This document shows positions 8,750 through 16,860 of a DNA stretch of 64,000 nucleotides, piece by piece. A model generated the notes under the pieces. It had not been told where the DNA came from, ran no database searches, and saw only the letters and a list, made by a program, of their open reading frames with translations. Both the position numbers and the translations under genes were made by a program. Position 1 is the stretch's first letter. Every line of letters begins with the position of its first letter. Source of the stretch: Achromobacter marplatensis (GTDB lineage: Bacteria; Pseudomonadota; Gammaproteobacteria; Burkholderiales; Burkholderiaceae_B); the NCBI RefSeq assembly GCF_002209535.1, contig NZ_NJIG01000001.1, forward strand, positions 434,001 through 498,000, given 5' to 3'.

Positions 8750-9139
8750 TCAGGCGGCCGCGGGACGGTCGCCGGGTATGTCTGGCAGCCGGCGGGCCAG
8801 GTCGGGGCTGACCTCCACCGTCAAGTCCAGCAATCGGAAAGACAGGCTCTTGCCGTGCGTGTCCAGGTTCAGCGCGTCGTTCACGCCGCCGTCCAGCACG
8901 CCTTCCAGCACGAAGTTCATGGCATGCAGGGTGGGCAGCAGGTAGCGGGTGACACGGGCAGGGTGCCGGTACGCAAACCACGCGGCAACGCGTGCCTCGG
9001 TGACTTGCGCCGCCAGTACCGCATAGCATTCCGGGTCCCAGGCGATCAGGCTCAGGTTGGAGATATCGCCTTTGTCGCCGGAGCGGCTGTGGCCCAGCCG
9101 GTACAACGGCACGGCTTGCGTGTCGGGGTTGCGAGTCAT
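8750..9139 (-). CDS. Small AtuA-like ferredoxin-fold domain protein
   Basis: The protein has 129 residues and contains the conserved LGHSRSGDKGDISNLSLIA stretch that begins the C-terminal domain of AtuA-type proteins. Here that domain is a separate gene rather than the tail of a longer protein. Its start codon overlaps the stop of the larger gene by four bases (ATGA), so the two products are made together and probably form one complex. In the acyclic terpene utilisation pathway AtuA has an undefined role, so the reaction cannot be stated. Confidence 0.8.
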   Translation of the reverse strand: MTRNPDTQAVPLYRLGHSRSGDKGDISNLSLIAWDPECYAVLAAQVTEARVAAWFAYRHPARVTRYLLPTLHAMNFVLEGVLDGGVNDALNLDTHGKSLSFRLLDLTVEVSPDLARRLPDIPGDRPAAA

Positions 9140-10494
9140 GGGGCGATATCCTCCAGGAAGTTCCAGCCGCTGTGCACGGCTTCGCGGGAAATGGTGCAGG
9201 ACACCATGTTCAGGCGCGGGCGCAACGCGGTGCGGACGCCGCCGCCGCCGGCCGGCCCGCAGGTATACAGCGCGGTCACTTCACGCAGGATGCGTTCAGC
9301 CTGGGCGCGGTCGGCATGTTCACCGGCAATCCGCAGGCGCACGTCGCGCGCGTGGCCGTCGGGCCGCGCGCGGCGCATTTCACCGGCGTCGTCGCCCAGG
9401 ATGCTGATCGCACCGATGAGATCGGCGCGCAGCCTGAAGGCAGCGCCCAGCCGTTTCTGGACGATGTCCGCAGCAAGGCGCGCGCGGGCTTCGGCCTGCA
9501 CGCCCGCGTACGAGATCTCGGCTTCGGCCAGCCAGCCGCCGCGATAGCATACGTTGACTTTGAGTTCGGACGGACGGGTGTGGCCGGTGATGCCGTGCAC
9601 GGCGACGCGGTCGCCGCCCAATTCGACGACCCGGGCCTGGCTCAGGTCGGCCACGACGTCGGGCGTCAGATAGCGGGCGGGGTCATGCACTTCGTACAGC
9701 AATTGCTCTTTGACGGTGCGGGCGTCCACCGCGCCGCCGGTATCTGCGGCCTTGCCGATAATGAATTCGCCGTCCGCATGGATTGCGGCGATGGGGAATC
9801 CCGCCGCGTGCACGTCGGGCACCTCTTTCAGGCCAGGCACGCAGAAATAGCCGCCCGTGACCTGCAACCCGCATTCCAGCATGTGGCCCGCCATGGTGGC
9901 GCGGCCCAGGCGGGGCCAGTCAGCCGCATCCCAGCCAAAGTGCGCCATTGCCGGTCCCAATGTCAGCGAGGGGTCCGCCACGCGGCCTGCCACGACGATC
10001 TGCGCGCCGGCGGCCAGGGCCTGCGCGATTTCCGTCGCACCCAGATAGGCCGTGGCGCTAACCACCTCTTGTCCTTCCAGCGCCGCGCCCAGGCGTTCCT
10101 GCAGCAAGGCGCGTTGCGCCGCCGTATTCAAGGCGTCGCCATGGACCACCGCGATCTTCGGCACGGGCAGCCCCTGCTCGCGCGCGATTGCGGCAATGCG
10201 CCGGGCTGCCGCGGCCGGGTTTGCGGCGCCGAAATTGCTGACGATGTTGATGCCATGGCGCAGGCAATCTGCCAGCACCGGCGATACCAGTTCGTCCAGC
10301 AGCGGCTCGTAGCCGCGGCTGGGATCGTCATTGCGAGCCAATTGGGCCAACGCCAGCGTGCGCTCGGCCAGGGTTTCGAAAATCAGCGTGCCGCCGCCCT
10401 GGGCGGCCAGCGTGCGCACCACCGCGGCGGCGCCGTCGCTGCGGTCGCCGGAGAAGCCGGAGGCGCAGCCGATAAGCAGGGGAGATTGAGGCAT
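9136..10494 (-). CDS. Acyclic terpene utilisation AtuA family protein (DUF1446)
   Basis: The protein has 452 residues. It opens with LLIGCASGFSGDRSDGA and a FETLAERTLALAQ segment, both typical of the AtuA core (DUF1446). It continues with GAANPAAAARRIA, VVAGRVADPSLTLGPA and CGLQVTGGYF. Together with the small partner gene overlapping its end it makes up the length of a full AtuA. The other atu genes (acyl-CoA carboxylase, dehydrogenases) are absent here, so it more likely serves another hydroxy- or branched acid pathway fed by the Bug receptor downstream. A divergent LysR gene probably controls it. Confidence 0.85.
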   Translation of the reverse strand: MPQSPLLIGCASGFSGDRSDGAAAVVRTLAAQGGGTLIFETLAERTLALAQLARNDDPSRGYEPLLDELVSPVLADCLRHGINIVSNFGAANPAAAARRIAAIAREQGLPVPKIAVVHGDALNTAAQRALLQERLGAALEGQEVVSATAYLGATEIAQALAAGAQIVVAGRVADPSLTLGPAMAHFGWDAADWPRLGRATMAGHMLECGLQVTGGYFCVPGLKEVPDVHAAGFPIAAIHADGEFIIGKAADTGGAVDARTVKEQLLYEVHDPARYLTPDVVADLSQARVVELGGDRVAVHGITGHTRPSELKVNVCYRGGWLAEAEISYAGVQAEARARLAADIVQKRLGAAFRLRADLIGAISILGDDAGEMRRARPDGHARDVRLRIAGEHADRAQAERILREVTALYTCGPAGGGGVRTALRPRLNMVSCTISREAVHSGWNFLEDIAP

Positions 10495-10546
10495 AAAGGG
10501 TCCAGTCGGCCTTGAGGGCTGTCCGGGCCACTATAGGCATACGAGG

Positions 10547-10576
10547 TTCATCAGTAAAATAGAAAGATCGGATGAA
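10547..10576. promoter_or_regulatory. TTCATC/GATGAA inverted repeat in divergent promoter
   Basis: Six-base inverted arms (TTCATC at 10547-10552 and GATGAA at 10571-10576) are separated by 18 AT-rich bases in the 98-base gap between the AtuA gene and the LysR gene. The place and symmetry fit a LysR site; the arms are short, so chance cannot be excluded. Confidence 0.3.
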
Positions 10577-10592
10577 TTGATAGAAGAAACTC

Positions 10593-11507
10593 ATGAATCT
10601 ATCTGCCCGGCAATTGCGCGCCTTCGTGGCCCTGGCCGACGAGCGGCACTTCACCCGCGCCGCCCAGCGCTGCCACCTGACGCAGCCGGCTTTCAGCGCA
10701 TTGATCCGTTCACTGGAAGACGCCGCCGGCCTGCGGCTCTTCGACCGCAACACGCGGCACGTGGAGTTGACGGCCGAGGGCAGGGTGCTGGATGCCTCGG
10801 CGCGCCGCCTGCTGGCGGACATGGATCTGGTCATGGACGACCTGCGCGATCACGCCGCCCGCCGCCGCGGCCGCGTGGCGCTGGCAGCGCTGCCCTCATT
10901 GGCCGCCGGCTGGCTGCCGGGCTTGCTGGCGCGCTTCAGCCAGGCGCACCCGGGCATCGTGCTGGACTTGCGTGATGCGCTGCTGGACCCCTGCCTGGAC
11001 ATGGTGCGAAGCGGTCAGGTCGACTTTGCCGTGGCGTCCCGCCGCCCGGACATGACGGACCTGGACAGCGAATTCCTGCACGCCGACCGCTATTTCCTGG
11101 TGTGCCGGGCGGATCATCCTTTGGCAGCGCAAAGCCAAGTCCGCCTGCGCGACATCGTGCGTTATCCCGTCATTCAACTTGCGCGGGGCAGCAGTGTGCG
11201 CAAACATCTGGACGAGGCGCTTGGCGCCGACGCGCCGCTGCCCGTGTTCGAAGTCGAGCACCTGGCCACCGTGACCGGCCTGGTCCGGGCCGGCTTGGGC
11301 GTGTCGGTCGTGCCCGCCATGACGCTCTTTCATTTCCGCAGCGATGACCTGCGTGTGGTGCCGCTTGCCGGACGCGCCCTGACGCGGCCGCTCTACCTGG
11401 TGCAACGCAAAGGCCGCAGCCTCTCGGTGGCGGCCCAGGCGCTATACGAACTGCTGATCGCGCATCGGGGCGATATCGGCGGGGCGGGGCATCAGGCAGA
11501 CTCGTAG
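10593..11507 (+). CDS. LysR-family transcriptional regulator
   Basis: The protein has 304 residues: an N-terminal winged helix-turn-helix (residues 1-60, with HFTRAAQRCHLTQPAFSALI as the recognition region) and a periplasmic-binding-like effector domain from about residue 90. It is divergent from the AtuA-like operon, which is its probable target. The effector is unknown but is likely the substrate or an intermediate of that pathway. Confidence 0.9.
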   Translation: MNLSARQLRAFVALADERHFTRAAQRCHLTQPAFSALIRSLEDAAGLRLFDRNTRHVELTAEGRVLDASARRLLADMDLVMDDLRDHAARRRGRVALAALPSLAAGWLPGLLARFSQAHPGIVLDLRDALLDPCLDMVRSGQVDFAVASRRPDMTDLDSEFLHADRYFLVCRADHPLAAQSQVRLRDIVRYPVIQLARGSSVRKHLDEALGADAPLPVFEVEHLATVTGLVRAGLGVSVVPAMTLFHFRSDDLRVVPLAGRALTRPLYLVQRKGRSLSVAAQALYELLIAHRGDIGGAGHQADS

Positions 11508-11615
11508 CACCCGGGAAGTGACAACCCTGCGTCATCCGGGCACTTTCGCAAAAGTCTATTGCTGTTTAAACTCCGATAGTTGTAGCTTCTATCCGTCACC
11601 TGAAGGATTCCGCCC

Positions 11616-12002
11616 ATGAGCAAGCAAATCATCCATACCGACGCCGCGCCCGCCGCCGTTGGCCCTTACTCGCAAGCGGTTGCCGTTAGCGGCACCAAGA
11701 CTGTCTACCTCTCGGGCCAGATCGGCCTGGAGCCCGGCACCGGCGATCTGGTCTCCGAAAACTTCGACGCCCAGGTGCGCCAGGCGTTCGCCAACATGCA
11801 AGCCGTGATCACCGCCGCCGGCGGCACGCTGGACAACGTCGTCAAGCTCACCCTGTTCCTGACCGACCTGGGCAAGTTCACCGCCGCCAACTCCATCATG
11901 GCCGAACTCATTCCGCAGCCGTTCCCGGCGCGTTCGACCATCGGCGTGGCCAGCCTGCCCAAGGGCGCGCAGTTCGAAGTCGAAGCCATCCTCGTCCTGT
12001 AA
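11616..12002 (+). CDS. ridA: RidA family reactive intermediate deaminase
   Basis: This 128-residue trimeric cytoplasmic enzyme of the RidA/YjgF/L-PSP family hydrolyses reactive 2-aminoacrylate and other imines or enamines. Visible signs are APAAVGPYSQAV, YLSGQIGLEPGTG, the conserved Asn-rich region near VKLTLFLTDL, the catalytic-site Arg and C-terminal Glu in FPARSTIGVASLPKGAQFEVEAI. It lies 40 bases before recG on the same strand, so the two may share a transcript. Confidence 0.93.
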   Translation: MSKQIIHTDAAPAAVGPYSQAVAVSGTKTVYLSGQIGLEPGTGDLVSENFDAQVRQAFANMQAVITAAGGTLDNVVKLTLFLTDLGKFTAANSIMAELIPQPFPARSTIGVASLPKGAQFEVEAILVL

Positions 12003-12042
12003 GGCACACCCGGACTTTTCGATACCAGGGGTTCGTTCCTTC

Positions 12043-14133
12043 ATGCCGGCCGCGGCCGTGGCTTCCAAGCGACCCGGCGCCGATAACAAAGGCGCCGGGA
12101 AACCGTTGACGGATACAGAGCGCAAGCTCCGTAACCTGGGTTTGGTGCTGCCCGAGGACTTCGTGCTGCACCTGCCGTTGCGCTACGAGGACGAAACCCG
12201 CGTCATTCCGATCAGTTCCTTGCGCCCCGGCTTTTCCGGCCAGGTCGAAGGCGAGATCACCAAATCCGAGGTGCTGTACCGGCCTCGGCGCCAACTCACC
12301 GCCACGCTGGTGGATGAAACCGGCGAACTCCAATTGCGTTGGCTGAACTTTTATCCCAGCCAGCAGAAGCAGATCACCGTGGGCAAGCGCTTGCGCGCCC
12401 GCGGCGAAGTCCGTACCAACATGTTCGGCCGCCAGATGGTGCACCCGCGCATGACCAATGCGGATGCCCCATTGCCCACGGCGCTGACCCCTGTCTATCC
12501 GACGACAGAAGGGCTGCCCCAGCTGACCCTGCGTCGCGCCATCGCGCAAGCGCTGGACCGCGCCGACTTGTCCGATACCTTGCCGGACGAAGCGCGTCAG
12601 CGCTATGACCTGCCGCCCTTCGAACCCGCCATTCGCGCGTTGCACACGCCCGCCCAAGGCGAGTCCGAGCAGGCGCTGCTGGACCGCGTGCATCCGGCCT
12701 GGCGTCGGATCAAGTTCGATGAGTTGCTGGCCCAGCAGTTGTCGCTGGCGGCCGCGCGTGCGGCGCGCCGTGTGAAAGAAGCCGAATCGCTACCGGCGCG
12801 TAACGAGCCGGGTGGCCTGGTGGCCAAGCTCTACGCCAAGCTGCCATTCAAACTGACCGCTGCGCAGGAACGCGTGGTGCAGGAAATCTCGGCGGATCTG
12901 GCCAAGCCCTATCCCATGCACCGCTTGCTGCAAGGGGATGTGGGCAGCGGCAAGACCGTCGTCGCCGCCATCGCGGCAGCGCAAGCGATCGCCAGCGGCG
13001 CGCAGGTGGCGTTGATGGCGCCCACTGATATCCTGGCGGAACAGCACTTCCAGAAGCTGGTGTCTTGGTTGCAGCCGCTAGGCGTGAACGTCGCCTGGTT
13101 AAGCGGCAGCCTCACCGCCAAAGCCCGCCGCGAGGCCGCCGCGGCCGCTGCCGACGGCAGCGTCCAACTGGTCGTCGGTACGCAGGCGCTGATCCAGGAT
13201 CACGTCGAGTTCCATCGCCTGGGCCTCTCGATCGTTGACGAGCAACACCGTTTTGGCGTCGGCCAACGCCTGGCGCTGACCAAAAAGGGCGAAACCGTCC
13301 GTGGCAGCATCGTGCCGCATCAGCTGAACATGAGCGCCACGCCCATCCCGCGCACGCTTGCCATGACATTCTTCGCCGACCTGGACGTGTCCGTCATCGA
13401 CGAACTGCCGCCGGGCCGCACGCCGGTGCTCACCAAACTGGTGTCGGACGCACGGCGCGAAGAAGTCATCGCCCACGTGGCCCAGGCCGCGCGGGGTGGT
13501 CAGCAGGTTTATTGGGTCTGTCCGCTGGTCGAAGAAAGCGAAGCGCTGGAGTTGCAGACGGCGGTGGACACCTACGAAGCCATGCGGGTTGATCTGCCCG
13601 ACTTGCGAATCGGCATGGTTCATGGCCGCTTGCCGCAAGCCGAAAAAGCCGCCGTCATGCAGGCATTCCGCGAAGGCGAGGTAGACCTGCTGGTGGCCAC
13701 CACCGTCATCGAAGTCGGTGTCGACGTGCCCAACGCATCGTTGATGGTCATCGAACACGCCGAACGCTTCGGCCTGGCTCAGCTGCATCAGTTGCGCGGC
13801 CGGGTAGGGCGCGGCACCGCCGAATCGGTCTGCGTGCTGCTCTATCAAACGCCCCTGTCCCAGATCGCGCGCGAACGCCTGCGCGCCATGTTCGAGACGT
13901 CGGACGGCTTTGAAATTGCCCGTCGCGACCTGGAACAACGCGGCCCGGGCGAATTCCTGGGCACGCGCCAGTCGGGCATGGCGCTGCTGCGCTTTGCCGA
14001 CCTGGAAACCGATGCCGCCATCGCCGAAGACGCGCGCGATGCCGCGGTATGGCTGCGCGCCGAGCATCCCGATGCCGTCGAAGCGCACCTGGCGCGCTGG
14101 ATGCGCGGCCGCGAAGACTTCCTGCGGACGTGA
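12043..14133 (+). CDS. recG: ATP-dependent DNA helicase RecG
   Basis: This 696-residue superfamily 2 helicase regresses stalled replication forks and processes Holliday junctions. The N-terminal wedge/OB domain covers roughly residues 20-200, then come the helicase lobes with Walker A GDVGSGKT near residue 300, DEQHRFG as motif II, SATPIPRTLA as motif III, and the C-terminal motifs ATTVIEVGVDVPNAS and QLRGRVGRG. The length is normal for the family. No start closer to the usual N-terminus with a better ribosome site was seen; the first 20 residues are poorly conserved. Confidence 0.97.
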   Translation: MPAAAVASKRPGADNKGAGKPLTDTERKLRNLGLVLPEDFVLHLPLRYEDETRVIPISSLRPGFSGQVEGEITKSEVLYRPRRQLTATLVDETGELQLRWLNFYPSQQKQITVGKRLRARGEVRTNMFGRQMVHPRMTNADAPLPTALTPVYPTTEGLPQLTLRRAIAQALDRADLSDTLPDEARQRYDLPPFEPAIRALHTPAQGESEQALLDRVHPAWRRIKFDELLAQQLSLAAARAARRVKEAESLPARNEPGGLVAKLYAKLPFKLTAAQERVVQEISADLAKPYPMHRLLQGDVGSGKTVVAAIAAAQAIASGAQVALMAPTDILAEQHFQKLVSWLQPLGVNVAWLSGSLTAKARREAAAAAADGSVQLVVGTQALIQDHVEFHRLGLSIVDEQHRFGVGQRLALTKKGETVRGSIVPHQLNMSATPIPRTLAMTFFADLDVSVIDELPPGRTPVLTKLVSDARREEVIAHVAQAARGGQQVYWVCPLVEESEALELQTAVDTYEAMRVDLPDLRIGMVHGRLPQAEKAAVMQAFREGEVDLLVATTVIEVGVDVPNASLMVIEHAERFGLAQLHQLRGRVGRGTAESVCVLLYQTPLSQIARERLRAMFETSDGFEIARRDLEQRGPGEFLGTRQSGMALLRFADLETDAAIAEDARDAAVWLRAEHPDAVEAHLARWMRGREDFLRT

Positions 14134-14215
14134 CGCCATGCGGCCTATTCTTAACCTGAATCTTTCAAGCGCCGGCCGCAAGGCCCGCGCGCAACCCCCG
14201 GGGGCGTAGTCCACC

Positions 14216-15166
14216 ATGACTCTCACCGAACTCAAGTACATCGTCGCCGTCGCGCGCGAACGGCATTTCGGCCGGGCGGCCGAGGCCTGTTTCGTCAGCC
14301 AGCCGACACTGTCCGTCGCGATACGCAAGTTGGAAGACGAACTGGGCGTGACGCTGTTCGAACGCGGCGGCGCCGAGGTGGGCGTGACGCCGATCGGCCA
14401 GCGCATCGTCGCGCAGGCGCAGAAAGTGCTTGAAGAAAGCGCCAGCATCAAGGAAATCGCACGGCAGGGGCACGACCCGCTGGCCGGCCCCTTGCGCGTG
14501 GGTGTCATCCACACCATCGGCCCGTATCTGCTGCCCAAGCTGGTGCCGGTGCAGATCGGCCGCACGCCGCAGATGCCGCTGCTGCTGCAGGAAAACTTCA
14601 CCGTGCGCCTCGTGGAACTGCTGCGCCAGGGCGAGATCGATTGCGCCATCATGGCGTTGCCGCTGCCCGAAGCCGGCCTCGTCATGCAGCCCCTCTATGA
14701 CGAGCCCTTCATCGTCGCGGTACCCAACGACCACGAACTGGCCCAGCGCAAGTCCATCGATGCCCAGGACCTGAAGCAGCAGACCATGCTGCTCTTGGGC
14801 AGCGGACACTGTTTCCGCGATCAGGTACTGGAAGTCTGCCCCGAACTTTCCCGGTTCTCGGCCGCCAGCGACGGCATCCAGCGCACCTTCGAAGGTTCAT
14901 CGCTGGAAACCATCCGCCACATGGTCGCGGCCGGCATCGGCGTCACCGTACTGCCGATCACGGCCGTGCCCGAGCATCCGCCCAGCAACAGCCTGCTGCG
15001 CTACCTGCCGTTCGACGGCCATGTGCCCGAGCGCCGCGTGGTGCTCGCCTGGCGCCGCAGCTTCCCCCGCCTGGCTGCAATCGAGGCCCTGGCGCAGGCC
15101 GTCTATGAATGCGAGTTGCCAGGCGTGAAGATGCTGACCGACGAGGCGGCCGCGATTCAGGACTGA
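14216..15166 (+). CDS. oxyR: Hydrogen peroxide-sensing regulator OxyR
   Basis: This 316-residue LysR-family regulator has a DNA-binding domain in residues 1-60 (HFGRAAEACFVSQPTLSVAI). The two redox cysteines lie at residues 199 and 208 in GSGHCFRDQVLEVCPE, exactly the spacing and numbering of the peroxide-sensing pair of E. coli OxyR. That makes this a true OxyR rather than a general LysR protein. Its direct neighbour is dps, a classic OxyR target. It may be read through from recG, 82 bases upstream. Confidence 0.96.
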   Translation: MTLTELKYIVAVARERHFGRAAEACFVSQPTLSVAIRKLEDELGVTLFERGGAEVGVTPIGQRIVAQAQKVLEESASIKEIARQGHDPLAGPLRVGVIHTIGPYLLPKLVPVQIGRTPQMPLLLQENFTVRLVELLRQGEIDCAIMALPLPEAGLVMQPLYDEPFIVAVPNDHELAQRKSIDAQDLKQQTMLLLGSGHCFRDQVLEVCPELSRFSAASDGIQRTFEGSSLETIRHMVAAGIGVTVLPITAVPEHPPSNSLLRYLPFDGHVPERRVVLAWRRSFPRLAAIEALAQAVYECELPGVKMLTDEAAAIQD

Positions 15167-15170
15167 TTTT

Positions 15171-15240
15171 GCAAGGGCTGGCGCGACGCGACGGAAAGGT
15201 CTTTTGAGCCGCGTCAAAACGTCGTCGCGCAATCCCTTGC
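15171..15240 (+). other. Long imperfect stem-loop between oxyR and dps
   Basis: An 18-base left arm (15171-15188) pairs with 15223-15240 with only two mismatches, ends in GCAAGGG/CCCTTGC, and encloses a 34-base loop with further internal complementarity. It begins 4 bases after the oxyR stop. There is no T-run immediately after it. It may end the oxyR message or be part of a processed RNA. Confidence 0.5.
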
Positions 15241-15316
15241 TTCGTGCTTGTCTTGAGTCAATCCGTAGTGTTTGCAGTGGTATCCTTAATTCGTACTTAT
15301 CCCATAGGAGCTAGCA

Positions 15317-15817
15317 ATGGCCAAGTCCACCAAGAAGACCCCGAGCGTTCCGCGCATCAACATCGGCATTTCGGACAAGGACCGCGCGGCCGTCGCCGGT
15401 GAATTGTCCAAGCTGCTGGCCGACTCGTACACGCTGTACCTGATGACGCACAACTTCCACTGGAACGTCACGGGGCCGATGTTCAATACGCTGCACCTGA
15501 TGTTCATGACGCAGTACACGGAGGAGTGGAACGCGCTGGACAGCATCGCCGAACGCATCCGCGCGCTGGGCCATTACGCGCCGGGCACCTACCGCGAATA
15601 CTCCAAGCTGTCGTCGATTGCCGAGCCCGAGTCGGTGCCGGAAGCGCTGGAAATGGTCCGACTTTTGGTCAGCGCCAACGAATCCGTCGCCAAGACCGCC
15701 CGCGCCGCCTTTGAAAAGGCCGACGCCGCCAACGACCAGCCCACGGCCGACCTGCTGACGCAGCGCCTGGACGTGCATGAGAAGAACGCCTGGATGCTGC
15801 GCAGCTTGCTGCAATGA
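15317..15817 (+). CDS. dps: Dps family DNA-protecting ferritin
   Basis: This 166-residue protein forms a dodecamer that oxidises ferrous iron with peroxide and stores it, and that coats DNA. The inter-subunit ferroxidase ligands are visible as His48 and His60 (FHWNVTGPMFNTLH) and Asp75 and Glu79 (DSIAER), with the family spacing of 12, 15 and 4. The Lys-rich N-terminal tail (AKSTKKTPS) is the kind that binds DNA. The gene lies right after oxyR, which very probably activates it under peroxide stress. Confidence 0.96.
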   Translation: MAKSTKKTPSVPRINIGISDKDRAAVAGELSKLLADSYTLYLMTHNFHWNVTGPMFNTLHLMFMTQYTEEWNALDSIAERIRALGHYAPGTYREYSKLSSIAEPESVPEALEMVRLLVSANESVAKTARAAFEKADAANDQPTADLLTQRLDVHEKNAWMLRSLLQ

Positions 15818-15840
15818 TCTAAATCGCGCGTTCGCTTACA

Positions 15841-15921
15841 ATGGCCGGCCATCTTCCCTGCTCGGGGGAGGTGACCGGATCCTTGTGAACACCCAACATG
15901 GCCGCCGAAAGGCGGCCATGT
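15841..15921 (+). other. Palindrome plus GAAA-loop hairpin downstream of dps
   Basis: A perfect 12-base palindrome (ATGGCCGGCCAT, 15841-15852) is followed by a hairpin with an 11-bp perfect stem (15896-15906 with 15911-15921) closed by a stable GAAA tetraloop. A TACAAT hexamer at 15835-15840 resembles a -10 box just before the palindrome. No T-run follows the hairpin. It may be the dps 3' end or a short structured RNA; no known RNA family could be matched. Confidence 0.4.
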
Positions 15922-16065
15922 CTATGCGACCGTGCCACAGATAACGCCTATACACCGACCTTCTGCTTCATATTTCTTTCGCCGCGCCTACGCAGTGCCG
16001 GCTCCGCGCGTCGCGCCGCTCTGTCGCGCGTTCTCTGGCGATTCCGCCATCTCATCCCAGCAAGC

Positions 16066-16860
16066 ATGAACCACACTGATAGCCGCGAACCCGGCTTTCC
16101 GAGCTGCGTGCTCATTACCGGTGCCACGGGTGGCATCGGTGGTGCGCTTGCCTTGGAATATGCCGCCGCCGGCGCAAAGACCCTGATCCTGCAAGGCCGT
16201 AACGCCGCACGCCTGCAAGAGCTGGCCGACAGCTGCGGCGCTTTGGGGACGCGCGTCGTCACGAAGGCGCTGGATGTGCGCGACCACGACGCTTTGATGG
16301 CGTGGCTGGTCGACGTCTGCGAAACTGAAATGCCCGCGCTGGTTGTTGCCAATGCCGGCGTCAATATCAATACGGGGCCGCAGGGGCAGGGCGAGGACTG
16401 GCAAGACGTGATCCGCCTGCTGGACGTCAATGTCCGGGCCGTTTTTGCCACGGTCCATGGCGTACTGCCGGCAATGCGCCAGCGTGGCCACGGCCAGATC
16501 GCCCTGATCAGCTCGCTGGCTGCCTGGCGCGGCCTGCCTGAAACCCCCAGCTATAGCGCCAGCAAGGCGGCCGTCAAAGTCTATGGCGAAGCCATGCGCG
16601 ATGCGCTGGCCGATGAGGGCATCAAATTCAACGTCATCATGCCGGGTTACGTGGAATCGCAGATGTGCTTCGACATGCCCGGCCCCAAGCCATTCCTATG
16701 GAAGGCGGACAAGGCCGCGCGTGTAATCCGGCGTGGGTTGCAGGCGAACCGGGCGCGGATCAGCTTCCCGTTTCCGCTGAATCTGGGTTGCTTCCTGCTG
16801 TCGGTGATCCATCCGGCCGTGTCGGGCTGGATCCTGAAGAGGTTGGGCTACGGTGATTGA
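16066..16860 (+). CDS. wcbP: Short-chain dehydrogenase/reductase of the capsule locus (WcbP-like)
   Basis: The protein has 264 residues with a Rossmann fold, NAD(P) loop GATGGIGG near residue 20, NAG motif ANAGVN, a catalytic Ser in ISSLAAW and a Tyr-Lys in YSASK. The C-terminus (PFPLNLGCFLLSVIHPAV then SGWILKRLGY) is hydrophobic and may lie on the membrane, as in 3-ketosphinganine reductases. Its stop overlaps the start of the phosphoglycerol-transferase gene by eight bases, so the two are coupled. Burkholderia capsule loci carry a matching dehydrogenase (wcbP). By inference it reduces the keto-amine made by the oxoamine synthase at 36385-37740. The start at 16066 is chosen because in-frame sequence upstream to 15898 runs through the dps downstream hairpin. 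Confidence 0.85.
   Translation: MNHTDSREPGFPSCVLITGATGGIGGALALEYAAAGAKTLILQGRNAARLQELADSCGALGTRVVTKALDVRDHDALMAWLVDVCETEMPALVVANAGVNINTGPQGQGEDWQDVIRLLDVNVRAVFATVHGVLPAMRQRGHGQIALISSLAAWRGLPETPSYSASKAAVKVYGEAMRDALADEGIKFNVIMPGYVESQMCFDMPGPKPFLWKADKAARVIRRGLQANRARISFPFPLNLGCFLLSVIHPAVSGWILKRLGYGD

Noticed and set aside
13099..14685. Long open frame (528 codons) on the minus strand
   Set aside because: It lies antisense to recG and oxyR, both with full family motifs; long antisense frames are expected at this GC content.
15253..15299. Sigma-70 promoter and OxyR box for dps
   Set aside because: Hexamers with acceptable spacing were too weak (for example TTGCAG-16-TACTTA), and no ATAG-N7-CTAT pattern was seen, so no site is called even though OxyR control is likely.
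15841..15921. Riboswitch, 6S or 4.5S RNA
   Set aside because: The conserved bases of these families could not be matched; only generic hairpins are visible.
15898..16065. N-terminal extension of the SDR gene
   Set aside because: The extension would start inside the GAAA-loop hairpin and gives residues unlike any SDR; ATG at 16066 gives the normal N-terminus.
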